Assembly: GCA_044360075.1 (NCBI GenBank)
Contig: JBIKLA010000019.1
Span: 10,164-74,163 of the forward strand
Origin: OMII01 sp947467385
GTDB lineage: Bacteria > Bdellovibrionota_C > UBA2361 > OMII01
Length of the DNA: 64,000 nt
Direction: 5' to 3'
Shown one piece after another: positions 1-7,660 of the stretch (positions within the stretch are counted from its first letter, which is position 1; every line of letters starts with the position of its first letter). Both the position numbers and the translations under genes were made by a program. The notes below the pieces were generated by a model, which was given only the letters and a program-made list of their open reading frames with translations, did not search any database and was not told the DNA's origin.

Positions 1-417
1 TACTGCCAGAGCAGCATCTCGTCCAATGCCAGGCGCGGCACGCTGCGCGGGATGCACTTTCAGGCTGCGCCATCGCGCGAGAATAAGCTCGTGCGATGCA
101 CGCAGGGGGCGCTGTATGACGTCGTGCTGGACCTTAGGCAGGAGTCGCCCACGTATGGCCGCTCGGCGGGGATTGAGCTCTCGGCCGCCAACCGCACGGC
201 GATTGCGATTCCGCACGGGGTTGCGCACGGCTTCATCACGCTGGCAGACGACACTGAGGTCCTCTATATGATGTCAGAGAGCCACAACCCCGCGCTTGCG
301 CGCGGCATCCGCTGGGATGATCCGCATTTTTCCATTTCGTGGCCCCTGGTGCCCGTTGTAATGTCGGAGCGCGACGCGCAGTATCCAGATTTCAGCGTCG
401 GTATCCTCAAGGCGTAG
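1..417 (+). CDS. rfbC: dTDP-4-dehydrorhamnose 3,5-epimerase, 5' truncated by window edge
   Basis: The frame is open from base 1, so the gene begins upstream and only the last 138 codons are here. The protein shows RfbC-family landmarks: RGTLRGMHFQ with the active-site His, KLVRC.QGALYDVVLDLR, IPHGVAHGF.TL.DDTEV.Y and RWDDP. The family epimerises C3 and C5 of dTDP-4-keto-6-deoxyglucose in the cytoplasm for surface 6-deoxysugars. Its stop is 2 nt before the next gene, a sugar SDR, so the two probably share a transcript and a nucleotide-sugar pathway. Family assignment is firm. The exact product sugar is not, because the neighbouring reductase is not clearly RmlD. Confidence 0.92.
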   Translation, partial: YCQSSISSNARRGTLRGMHFQAAPSRENKLVRCTQGALYDVVLDLRQESPTYGRSAGIELSAANRTAIAIPHGVAHGFITLADDTEVLYMMSESHNPALARGIRWDDPHFSISWPLVPVVMSERDAQYPDFSVGILKA

Positions 418-419
418 GG

Positions 420-1367
420 ATGGCTCAACGAACGGTGCTTCTGACGGGTGGATGCGGCTTCATCGGCCGGCAGGCGGTGCCACACCTTGTCGCCAAGGGG
501 TACCGGGTGCACATTCTTGGCCGCTCTCAAGGCGGAGATGCGCTTAAGGCTCTGCGGGTGTCGTGCGGAGATGCAGTCGAGTTCCATGAGGTAAACCTGC
601 ACGACACCGACTCCGTCGAGCCAGTCGTTCACGCCATCAGGGCATCGCATCTTCTTCATTTGGCATGGGACACGCGGCACGGCATCTTCTGGTCGTCCCC
701 CGATAACCTCGACTGGATCGTGAGCAGCAAGCTGCTCCTCAAGAGCTTCATTGAGAGCGGCGGGCAGCGGGCGGTCGCTGCGGGCACGAGCGCTGAGTAC
801 GACTGGGAGTCGGGAGAGGAGGCGTTTGAGGAGGGACGATCGAAGCTTCAGCCCTCCACACTCTACGGCCAGTCGAAACTCGCCTTCCGCAAGAGCTTCT
901 TCACACTGGCTGCGCACCACAAGATAAGCTCCGCATGGGGACGCATCTTCTTTCTCTTCGGCCCGCATGAGGGGCTGCAGCGGCTCGTGTCCTCGGCTGC
1001 CGTGTCGCTCCTGCGCGGAGAGCCGTTTGACGCAAGCATCGGTGACCAGCTACGAGACTTCTCCTATGCGGAGGATGTTGCCGCGGCGTTCGTGTCGCTC
1101 CTCGATTCGAATGTCACTGGCGACGTCAATGTCGCTTCGGGTGAGGCCCGCTCAATCGCCTCGATTCTGGACGCTATCGGTGCCATTACGGGGCGCCCGG
1201 AGCTGATCCGCCTGGGTGCCAAGCCCAAGCTTCAGAACGACCCTGCGCACATCGTGGCAGTCGTAAGGCGGCTGCGGGATGAGGTGGGGGTGACATTCCC
1301 GCGCTCCCTCGATGAGCGGCTGGCTGAAACCGTCGAGTGGTGGCGCAGCAACTTGTCGCGCCCGTAG
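420..1367 (+). CDS. NAD(P)-dependent sugar epimerase/dehydratase (extended SDR)
   Basis: The ATG at 420 follows the rfbC stop by 2 nt. A longer in-frame extension runs back inside rfbC and is not needed. The product is 315 residues and starts with a Rossmann nucleotide-binding motif (LLTGGCGFIGRQ). The SDR catalytic YxxxK is present as YGQSKLAF, with an upstream Ser-rich strand (AAGTSAEYDW). The C-terminal part looks like a sugar-nucleotide binding lobe. In this context it most likely reduces or epimerises a dTDP- or CDP-linked 4-keto sugar made with RfbC, but substrate and reaction cannot be fixed from sequence. Confidence 0.85.
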   Translation: MAQRTVLLTGGCGFIGRQAVPHLVAKGYRVHILGRSQGGDALKALRVSCGDAVEFHEVNLHDTDSVEPVVHAIRASHLLHLAWDTRHGIFWSSPDNLDWIVSSKLLLKSFIESGGQRAVAAGTSAEYDWESGEEAFEEGRSKLQPSTLYGQSKLAFRKSFFTLAAHHKISSAWGRIFFLFGPHEGLQRLVSSAAVSLLRGEPFDASIGDQLRDFSYAEDVAAAFVSLLDSNVTGDVNVASGEARSIASILDAIGAITGRPELIRLGAKPKLQNDPAHIVAVVRRLRDEVGVTFPRSLDERLAETVEWWRSNLSRP

Positions 1368-1576
1368 ACGCATCCGCCATCTAGCCCAGTCTTTTTAACA
1401 TCTTATGATGGCCTGCCAACTCCTACAGCGATAATTCGTCGTTTTATTTTCTGCGTAAAAAACCACAAAAACTCCGTGCACGTCTGAGTGATGAGAGCAT
1501 CTTAAGTATCGGGGAGGGGTGTGTATGCGCCCCCAAGGGATAGGCCGCCGCTGGCCGCGAACATACGGAGGAAGCT
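1368..1576. other. Intergenic leader before the glycosyltransferase
   Basis: This 209-bp stretch is AT-richer than its flanks and contains no convincing ORF or terminator hairpin. A GGAGGAA ribosome-binding site sits at 1567-1573, just before the GTG start at 1577. A promoter is expected here, but I could not single one out. Confidence 0.4.
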
Positions 1577-2575
1577 GTGCCGCGCAGAAAGCAGATCGTC
1601 TCGATACTCGTGCCTGTCTACAACGAGGAGAAGGTAGTTCCGCTCTTCTTTCAGCGCATCGCACCCGTCATCGACCAGCTCTCGGTCGAGTACACGCCGC
1701 ACCTGATATTTCTCAACAACGCCTCCACCGACAGCACGGTTGGGGTGATCAATTCCATTCGCGAGCAGCACCCCGACGTGTATCTCCTCTCGCTCGCCTC
1801 AAACGTTGGGTACCAGCGCTCGATTGAGTTTGGGCTGAGAAACACCGTCGGCGATATCTTTGTCTTCATCGACGTAGACTGCGAGGACCCGCCTGAGATG
1901 ATCCTGCAGTTCATGAAGTACTACAAGGATGGATACGATGTGGTGTATGGCGAGCGCGTCGACCGTATCGAGGTGAGCTCGATAAAGTTTATGCGCAAGG
2001 TTTTCTACCGCCTCATGAAGGCCCTCGCCGACGAGGAGATCATCCTCGACATGGCGGAGTTCTCGCTCATGACCAACGAGGTGCGCGAGGCGATCATCCA
2101 GGATTCGTCTTCCTTTCCGTTCATCCGCGCTTCGATTGGCCGTGTCGGGTTCAAGCGCAAGGGCATACCGTACCGCCGTGACAAGCGCATTGCGGGTGAG
2201 ACCCACTACAACATCTGGGGCATGTTCCTCTTCGCTATCGGGGGTATCCTCGCGGCGAGCACGTGGCTGCTCCGCGTAGCGATGTACGCGCTTCCGTTCT
2301 GGCTTGTGGCGATGTTCTCGCTAGGCGTGCTGGCCTCGACCGGGACTGCCCCGTGGGCCTTTACGTGGATGGTACTGCTGGGATTCGCCTACTGCGGCTC
2401 AGTCTTGAGTTGTGTGTCGCTATACCTCGCGCGCGTGTACAAAAACACCCTTGGCCGCCCTAATGCCTTCCTCGACCGTAAGCGGTCGTTTCCGCAGGCG
2501 ATCGCCCAGGAGCTCGCACAGCGGAGAGCTCCCACCGGAGTTGGTGCAGAGCGAGAGCAGCAGCCCCTTCAGTAG
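1577..2575 (+). CDS. Family 2 glycosyltransferase, DPM1/GtrB-like with C-terminal membrane segments
   Basis: The GTG start at 1577 is supported by GGAGGAA four nt upstream. The 332-residue protein begins with a GT-A fold (SILVPVYNEE), has the acidic metal/nucleotide motif FIDVDCEDPP near residue 95, and an R..R.AGETHYN segment typical of polyprenyl-phosphate sugar transferases. Two strongly hydrophobic segments follow (about residues 215-290), as in GtrB/ArnC-like enzymes that make undecaprenyl-phosphate-linked sugars at the inner membrane. It probably works with the upstream sugar genes in surface glycan synthesis. Donor and acceptor are unknown. Confidence 0.88.
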   Translation: MPRRKQIVSILVPVYNEEKVVPLFFQRIAPVIDQLSVEYTPHLIFLNNASTDSTVGVINSIREQHPDVYLLSLASNVGYQRSIEFGLRNTVGDIFVFIDVDCEDPPEMILQFMKYYKDGYDVVYGERVDRIEVSSIKFMRKVFYRLMKALADEEIILDMAEFSLMTNEVREAIIQDSSSFPFIRASIGRVGFKRKGIPYRRDKRIAGETHYNIWGMFLFAIGGILAASTWLLRVAMYALPFWLVAMFSLGVLASTGTAPWAFTWMVLLGFAYCGSVLSCVSLYLARVYKNTLGRPNAFLDRKRSFPQAIAQELAQRRAPTGVGAEREQQPLQ

Positions 2576-2586
2576 CCAGGCGAGGC

Positions 2587-3288
2587 CTAGTGCAGCGCTT
2601 CTGGGTGGAGGTAAAGGGCCTTGCCCTCAACCCGAACGATACCCTTCGTCTCAAAGCTCTTGAGGCAGCGTGACACTACTTCGCGTGAAGTTCCAACCAT
2701 GTCAGCGATCTCGCGGTGGGTGGGGCGCTTCACAACGAGCCGCTCTTTCGTGACAGGGTGTGCCTCCGACATTTTCTCAAGGGCACGCACAATGCGGTGC
2801 GGCACATCGAGAAGGGCGATGTCGGCCAGGTTGCCGGAGGCGAGCCGGAGGCGGTTGGCAAGCGACTGGGCCAAAAAGAGCGGCAGACCCGAGAACCGCC
2901 GCGCATGATCAATAAAGTCCTCGCGCGACAACTCCCATACGACCGTCTTTGTGAGTGCAAGCACATTTGCCGTGCGTGCCGAACCGGTAAGCAGGGCGAT
3001 CTCTCCGAAGAAGTCTCCCTCATCGAGGATAGCGAGGGTGAACTCCTTTCCCTTCTCGCCGGTTCGATACACCCGCACCTGCCCGCTCACGAGGAAGAAC
3101 ATCTCGCTGCCCTCGGTGTCTGCGCGCATGAAGAGGGCATTTTTCTTTATCTCCCGCACTCGAAGCTTTGAGCGCAAGGCCTCAAGCTCTGCGGGCAAAA
3201 GGCGCGAGAAGACCGGCACGTGGCGCATCGCCCCGATGTCCCGAACGGATGGTGAGAAGATTTGGGCGCGTTTCTGATCTTTCGACAT
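2587..3288 (-). CDS. Crp/Fnr-family transcriptional regulator
   Basis: The start chosen is the ATG at 3288, with AGGAG about 6 nt upstream. The longer frame to 3609 only runs antisense into ribD. The 233-residue protein has an N-terminal cyclic-nucleotide-binding beta roll (FFLVSGQVRVY, GDFFGEIALLTG.AR.A) and a C-terminal winged helix (THREIADMVGTSREVVSRCL). The Cys cluster of true FNR is absent, so it is not an oxygen-sensing Fe-S protein. The GEIALL..AR pattern resembles a CRP-type ligand pocket. It lies 11 nt downstream of ribD and is probably co-transcribed with it. Targets are unknown. Confidence 0.9.
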   Translation of the reverse strand: MSKDQKRAQIFSPSVRDIGAMRHVPVFSRLLPAELEALRSKLRVREIKKNALFMRADTEGSEMFFLVSGQVRVYRTGEKGKEFTLAILDEGDFFGEIALLTGSARTANVLALTKTVVWELSREDFIDHARRFSGLPLFLAQSLANRLRLASGNLADIALLDVPHRIVRALEKMSEAHPVTKERLVVKRPTHREIADMVGTSREVVSRCLKSFETKGIVRVEGKALYLHPEALH

Positions 3289-3299
3289 GCGGGTTCTCC

Positions 3300-4406
3300 T
3301 TATGCCTCCACAGCATGGTGCACTGCGGCGGTAGTTTTCAAGAGAGAATAGTCCGAAAGGCCCAAGCGGCTGGGTAGGTCTGGATTGTAGAGGAACCGAA
3401 GGGTGTCGATCCCGACAGCACTCTCGTGTCCGGGGATGCCCGCAAGGTGGGGTGCCGCAACACCCCGTGCCAGCTGGGTGGGTGCCGTAAAGATCCGTGC
3501 CTCGTCCCACATCCCGCTCTCGATGAATGCAGCGAGGGTCCTTGCGCCGCCCTCCACGAGCACCGAGGTGAGGCCCTGGCGGGCGAGGGCTGAGCAGATC
3601 TCTTGGCACGACCAGCTGGCAGGCTCGATGCGGAGGCGGTGCACCGAGCCCTGGAAGCCCTCGCGCACCGTGTTGACGACTATGGTGGGAGCCTGCGGGT
3701 CAAAAACGTTCAGCGACGGGTCGAGCGAGAGCTGCGGGTCGATTACGATACGGGTGGGATTCTCGCCGGCGGCCAGGCGCACCGTGAGCTGAGGGTTGTC
3801 TATCTCGGCAGTGCTACGCCCGACCAGGATTCCCATCTCTTGTGCTCGCCACTCGTGCACGAGGCGGTGCGACTCCTGGCAGCTAATGCTGAGCCGGGAC
3901 CTCTCTTCGGGTGCCATAAAGCCGTCGCTCGTCTGAGCCCACTTGAGGATAATGTACGGGCGGCCTTCCTTGTGCGCGGTGATGAAGCGGCGGTTAGCGA
4001 ACGTGCACTGGTCGCGCAGGATGTTTTCGGTCACCGATACGCCCGCACTCGTGAGCTTTGCTATGCCGCGCCCCGCAACGGCAGGAAAAGGATCTCGGCA
4101 TCCGACAACGACACGCCTGATGCCCGAGGAGATAACGAGGTCGGCACAGGGCGCAGTTTTGCCGAAGTGGGAGCAGGGCTCAAGGGTTACGTAGAGCGTA
4201 GAAGAGGAAAGGAGCGAGCGGTCATCAACAGACTCAAGCGCATGCACCTCCGCATGTGGGCCGCCGTAGCGCTGGTGGAAACCCTGGCCGATGACGGAGC
4301 CGTTATGAACGACGACTGCGCCAACCATCGGATTCGGGGCAACGGCGCGACCACCCTGCTGGGCAAGCTTGAGCGCGTGGGCCATGAATGTCTCGTCGCG
4401 ATCCAT
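3300..4406 (-). CDS. ribD: Bifunctional riboflavin biosynthesis deaminase/reductase RibD
   Basis: It catalyses the second and third steps of riboflavin synthesis: deamination of the GTP cyclohydrolase II product, then NADPH reduction of its ribose. The N-terminal deaminase has the zinc motif GGPHAEVHAL plus EPCSHFGKTAPC. The C-terminal RibD_C reductase domain includes LVEGGARTLAAF. I start at the ATG at 4406. A GTG two codons upstream (4412) has a better-spaced GGAG and is a real alternative. Unlike many relatives the gene is not next to ribBA, which lies 22 kb away. A Crp/Fnr regulator follows it. Confidence 0.93.
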   Translation of the reverse strand: MDRDETFMAHALKLAQQGGRAVAPNPMVGAVVVHNGSVIGQGFHQRYGGPHAEVHALESVDDRSLLSSSTLYVTLEPCSHFGKTAPCADLVISSGIRRVVVGCRDPFPAVAGRGIAKLTSAGVSVTENILRDQCTFANRRFITAHKEGRPYIILKWAQTSDGFMAPEERSRLSISCQESHRLVHEWRAQEMGILVGRSTAEIDNPQLTVRLAAGENPTRIVIDPQLSLDPSLNVFDPQAPTIVVNTVREGFQGSVHRLRIEPASWSCQEICSALARQGLTSVLVEGGARTLAAFIESGMWDEARIFTAPTQLARGVAAPHLAGIPGHESAVGIDTLRFLYNPDLPSRLGLSDYSLLKTTAAVHHAVEA

Positions 4407-4504
4407 CAGCACGCATACTACTCCAGGCTTTCCCGGCTTGCACGACCTCTCCACCCCTGAGATTAGCGATTACCTCTCAGGGGCTCTTGCGGTATTCTCC
4501 GGAC

Positions 4505-6505
4505 ATGCTGCCCAATCTGCCTGCCAGCGACATTCTTTGGACGCCCCCCAACGAGCTTCGGGCGTCGTGCGCGCTCTCCCGCTTTCTCATAGAGCTGCGG
4601 CGTGCGGGCATTGAGCTTCCCGACGACTATGAGGCGCTTCACCGCTGGTCGGTGACGCAGCCCGCGCAGTTTTGGGCGAAGCTTTTCCGGTTTCTTGACC
4701 TCGGCTGCGAGGGCGAGCCTGAGCCGGTGCTCGGAAGCGAACAGGGGCCGACCCCCCTAGGGAAGCGCTGGTTTCCGAGCGTTCGGCTCAACTTCGCCAA
4801 GAGCCTCCTGCGGGGGCCAGGCTCACAGCCCGCAATTATCTCGTGGTCAGAGAACCGGCTGTCACGGCGGCTGACTTTTGCCGATCTGCGCTCGCAGGCG
4901 GGCGCGGTGCAGCAGTACTTGAGCTCGCTCGGCATCGCCGCAGGTGACCGGGTGTTCGCATACCTGCCGAACATTCCTGAAGCCGTGGCAAGCATGCTCG
5001 GCGCGGCCTCGCTTGGGGCGATGTGGGCGAGCTGCGGCACTGACTACCAGCTGCAGGGCCTGCTGGTGCGCGCAGGGCGGGTGAAGCCGCGGGTCCTTGT
5101 GGCGGCGCGTTCCTACCTGTGGCGCGGCCAGGCTGTAGACCTCACAGAGACAGTCGCGCAGCTCGTTGAGCGCACCCCCTCAGTGGAGCACGTTATTCTG
5201 GTCGACTACCTGCAAAGCCCCGATGCTGGCAAGCCGCTTGCGCTTCGGCAGGGCGTTTCGGTGCGAAGCTTTGCTGAGATCACCGCTGCGCCGTCGGTGC
5301 TCGATCTCTCCCATACCTTTCCGTTCTCGCAGCCGCTCTACCTCATGTTTTCATCCGGCACCACGGGCAACCCCAAGGGGCTCGTGCATGGAGCCGGAGG
5401 AACCCTCCTTGAGCACAAGAAGGAGATGATTCTGCACGGCGACGTTCGGCCCAAGGACCGTGTCTTCTACCAGACCTCCACGAGCTGGATGATGTGGAAC
5501 TGGCTTGTGAGCGCGCTTGCGTGCGATGCCACAGTTGTGATGTACGACGGCGATCCAATGCTAGAGGACGGGATGATCCTGTGGCGCTTGGTTCAAGACG
5601 AGAGCGTAACGCACTTCGGCACGAGCGCGGCGTTTCTTGGAGCGCTTGAGCGGCAGGGACGAAAGCCGGCGGAGCGTTTTACGATGCCGTCGCTGCGGGC
5701 CCTCATGTCCACCGGCTCAACTCTCTATCCAGCCCAATTCGACTACGTCATGCACTCTATAAAGCCTCTCTGGATTCAGAGCATCTCGGGGGGCACGGAC
5801 ATCATCGGGTGCTTCGGGCTTGGGTGCCCGTTAAAGCCCGTCATTCGCGGCGAGGTGCAGGCAAAGAGCTTGGGATATGACGTGAGGGCATTCGGACAGG
5901 ACGGCACGCCCGTCGTCGGCGAGGAAGGCGAGCTTGTGTGCTGTAGCCCGGCTCCCTCGATGCCGGTTTTCTTTCTCGATGATCCGGATGGCTCCCAGTA
6001 TCGTGCGGCCTACTTCGCGGAGTACGGCTCGGTATGGCGCCACGGCGATCTTCTCAAGGAGACCCCGACCGGAGGGCTGCTCTTCTTGGGGCGCTCCGAT
6101 GCAACGCTCAAGCCCTCGGGAGTGCGCGTAGCAACGGCGGACATCTACTCGGCGCTTCAGGTGCTGCCGCGCGTGCAGCAGGTACTTGCCGTAGGATACA
6201 CCCCGGTCGGCGCTGCAAGCGAGAAGATCGTTCTGTTCGTCGTCTTGCCAGCTGGCGAGGCGCTCAGCGACGAGCTCAAGGGAGAAATCTCGCGCACGCT
6301 TAAGGCAGTTAACACCTTCTTCGTTCCTTCCCTCATTCTGCAGGCTCCAGACCTTCCGCGCACCGCCAACAACAAGCTTAGCGAGCTTACTGTCAAGCGC
6401 ATCTTGCGGGGAGAGGAGCCAGGCAATCGCGCGGCACTCGCGAATCCTGAGTGCCTTTCATTCTTTGAGGGGCCAGCCAAGGATCAGGTGATGGCAGCGT
6501 TTTAG
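4505..6505 (+). CDS. aacS: Acetoacetyl-CoA synthetase
   Basis: This ANL-superfamily ligase activates acetoacetate with ATP and CoA, linking ketone or polyhydroxybutyrate breakdown to central metabolism. The 666-residue length matches AacS. The AMP-binding P-loop is SSGTTGNPKGLVHG near residue 283, followed by TSTSWMMWNWLVSAL, SGGTDIIGCF and the hinge-region GRSDATLKPSGVR typical of acetoacetate-CoA ligases. The catalytic Lys region near the C terminus is TANNKLSEL. ATG 4505 is the natural start, though its Shine-Dalgarno is weak. The gene diverges from ribD across about 98 bp. Its stop overlaps the stop of the convergent downstream gene. Confidence 0.9.
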   Translation: MLPNLPASDILWTPPNELRASCALSRFLIELRRAGIELPDDYEALHRWSVTQPAQFWAKLFRFLDLGCEGEPEPVLGSEQGPTPLGKRWFPSVRLNFAKSLLRGPGSQPAIISWSENRLSRRLTFADLRSQAGAVQQYLSSLGIAAGDRVFAYLPNIPEAVASMLGAASLGAMWASCGTDYQLQGLLVRAGRVKPRVLVAARSYLWRGQAVDLTETVAQLVERTPSVEHVILVDYLQSPDAGKPLALRQGVSVRSFAEITAAPSVLDLSHTFPFSQPLYLMFSSGTTGNPKGLVHGAGGTLLEHKKEMILHGDVRPKDRVFYQTSTSWMMWNWLVSALACDATVVMYDGDPMLEDGMILWRLVQDESVTHFGTSAAFLGALERQGRKPAERFTMPSLRALMSTGSTLYPAQFDYVMHSIKPLWIQSISGGTDIIGCFGLGCPLKPVIRGEVQAKSLGYDVRAFGQDGTPVVGEEGELVCCSPAPSMPVFFLDDPDGSQYRAAYFAEYGSVWRHGDLLKETPTGGLLFLGRSDATLKPSGVRVATADIYSALQVLPRVQQVLAVGYTPVGAASEKIVLFVVLPAGEALSDELKGEISRTLKAVNTFFVPSLILQAPDLPRTANNKLSELTVKRILRGEEPGNRAALANPECLSFFEGPAKDQVMAAF

Positions 6506-7530
6506 CCCGCCGTCGGGGGGATCGCCTCGGAAGAGGCGATCTCTTTGGCGATCTGCTCCTCCGACATGCCAACGAAGAACTCGGGGGTCTGCTCCGGGCT
6601 GATGCATGAGCCGCCCTTGTTGAGCCACTCGATGCGGCTCTTGTCTGATATCACCGCCCGCAGGTCGGTCATAAGCTTGGCGCGCAGTTCAGTCGGGAAT
6701 GAGATGTTTGCACCCACCCACTTCGGGGCGACCTGCGGGATCTCGGACTTCTCAATGTAGGTGTCGATGACTGCTTCAGCGAGCCTGAACCGTATGCCGT
6801 AGAGGGCATCTGGCGTGAATTTTTCGTGGCGCTCGGCTGCAGCGAGGTACTGAATCGCAATTCCGCGGTTGAAACCCATCTTCTCCAGGATGAGTGCCGA
6901 GACCTGAGCGTTGTTGCAGCCCCACATCTTCTCCTCAAATTCGGTGTCGAACGGCAGGTCCTTGTGTTTGAGGTGCTGGCGGTACTCCTTGAAGCCGCGC
7001 CGGTTCTCGTGCAGGAAGGCGGCGAAGGCCAGATAGCGCAGGCCGCGCCCGAGCAGGCCGAATCCGAATCCTATCTCTGGCACGTCCAGCCCGGCACATG
7101 CCCCGACCGCGAGCGCATCATAGAGCGGGGATTGGACGTACTCCCACTCGTCCTTCTCGATCTTTTTGCTCAAGGTCCGGAAGAGGTAGCAATACGAGAT
7201 GATCGCTGCGTGATCAATCGCGGAATAGGCCTCAAAGAGGTGCTCGATAGTGAGCGGTGACTTGCCCTTGAGAATCTCCGGCCGGTACTGCTTCGTCATG
7301 AAGTAGTACGTCGCCTTGATTGTGTTGTTCTGCATCAGGCGTAGGATGTGGTTCTGTCCCGGAAGCGGAATCAGCGCAACGCCACGCTCGTAGTGGTGGA
7401 TAAGCAGCCGTATCGCCTCCGAGAAGTTTGCCGCCACGGGCCCGAATGGTGCGACAAGCTCGCGTGCGGCTTTCCACCCGAGCTTCGCCTGGTCCTCAAG
7501 GTCAGCTATAAGGTCATCCTGTTCGCCCAT
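6502..7530 (-). CDS. Probable HDOD-like signalling protein
   Basis: The 342-residue cytoplasmic protein is mostly alpha-helical. Its middle and C-terminal parts resemble an HDOD domain: an HAAIISYCYLFRTL helix, a stretch around WEYVQSPLYDALAVGACAG, then NNAQVSALILEKMGF and a helix with ERHEK. HDOD proteins are usually non-enzymatic signalling modules linked to c-di-GMP or motility. This match is by eye and incomplete (no clear HD metal site), so the name is tentative. Its TAA overlaps the aacS TAG in opposite orientation (6502-6505). No obvious operon partner. Confidence 0.55.
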   Translation of the reverse strand: MGEQDDLIADLEDQAKLGWKAARELVAPFGPVAANFSEAIRLLIHHYERGVALIPLPGQNHILRLMQNNTIKATYYFMTKQYRPEILKGKSPLTIEHLFEAYSAIDHAAIISYCYLFRTLSKKIEKDEWEYVQSPLYDALAVGACAGLDVPEIGFGFGLLGRGLRYLAFAAFLHENRRGFKEYRQHLKHKDLPFDTEFEEKMWGCNNAQVSALILEKMGFNRGIAIQYLAAAERHEKFTPDALYGIRFRLAEAVIDTYIEKSEIPQVAPKWVGANISFPTELRAKLMTDLRAVISDKSRIEWLNKGGSCISPEQTPEFFVGMSEEQIAKEIASSEAIPPTAG

Positions 7531-7660
7531 GAACGGTCCGGTCCCTCCAAGAGGTATAGTCGGCAGGGCAACGCTTTTTACTTTAGCTCCGGGGGCAGAG
7601 GATTTTGATCGGAGCAGCGGCCGCCGGTCGCGTTGCAGCTTAAGCCCTTAAGAATGCTTG

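Noticed and set aside
2587..3288. Identity as an oxygen-sensing FNR
   Set aside because: The N-terminal Cys residues needed for the [4Fe-4S] cluster are absent, so only a general Crp/Fnr call is made.
3289..3609. N-terminal extension of the Crp/Fnr regulator into ribD
   Set aside because: The ATG at 3288 has a good AGGAG site and gives normal family length. The extension is a Pro/Arg/Cys-rich shadow of ribD.
7600..7660. Terminator after prlC on the minus strand
   Set aside because: Short complementary pieces exist (GCTCC/GGAGC, CTTAAG), but no T-run follows in the correct orientation.
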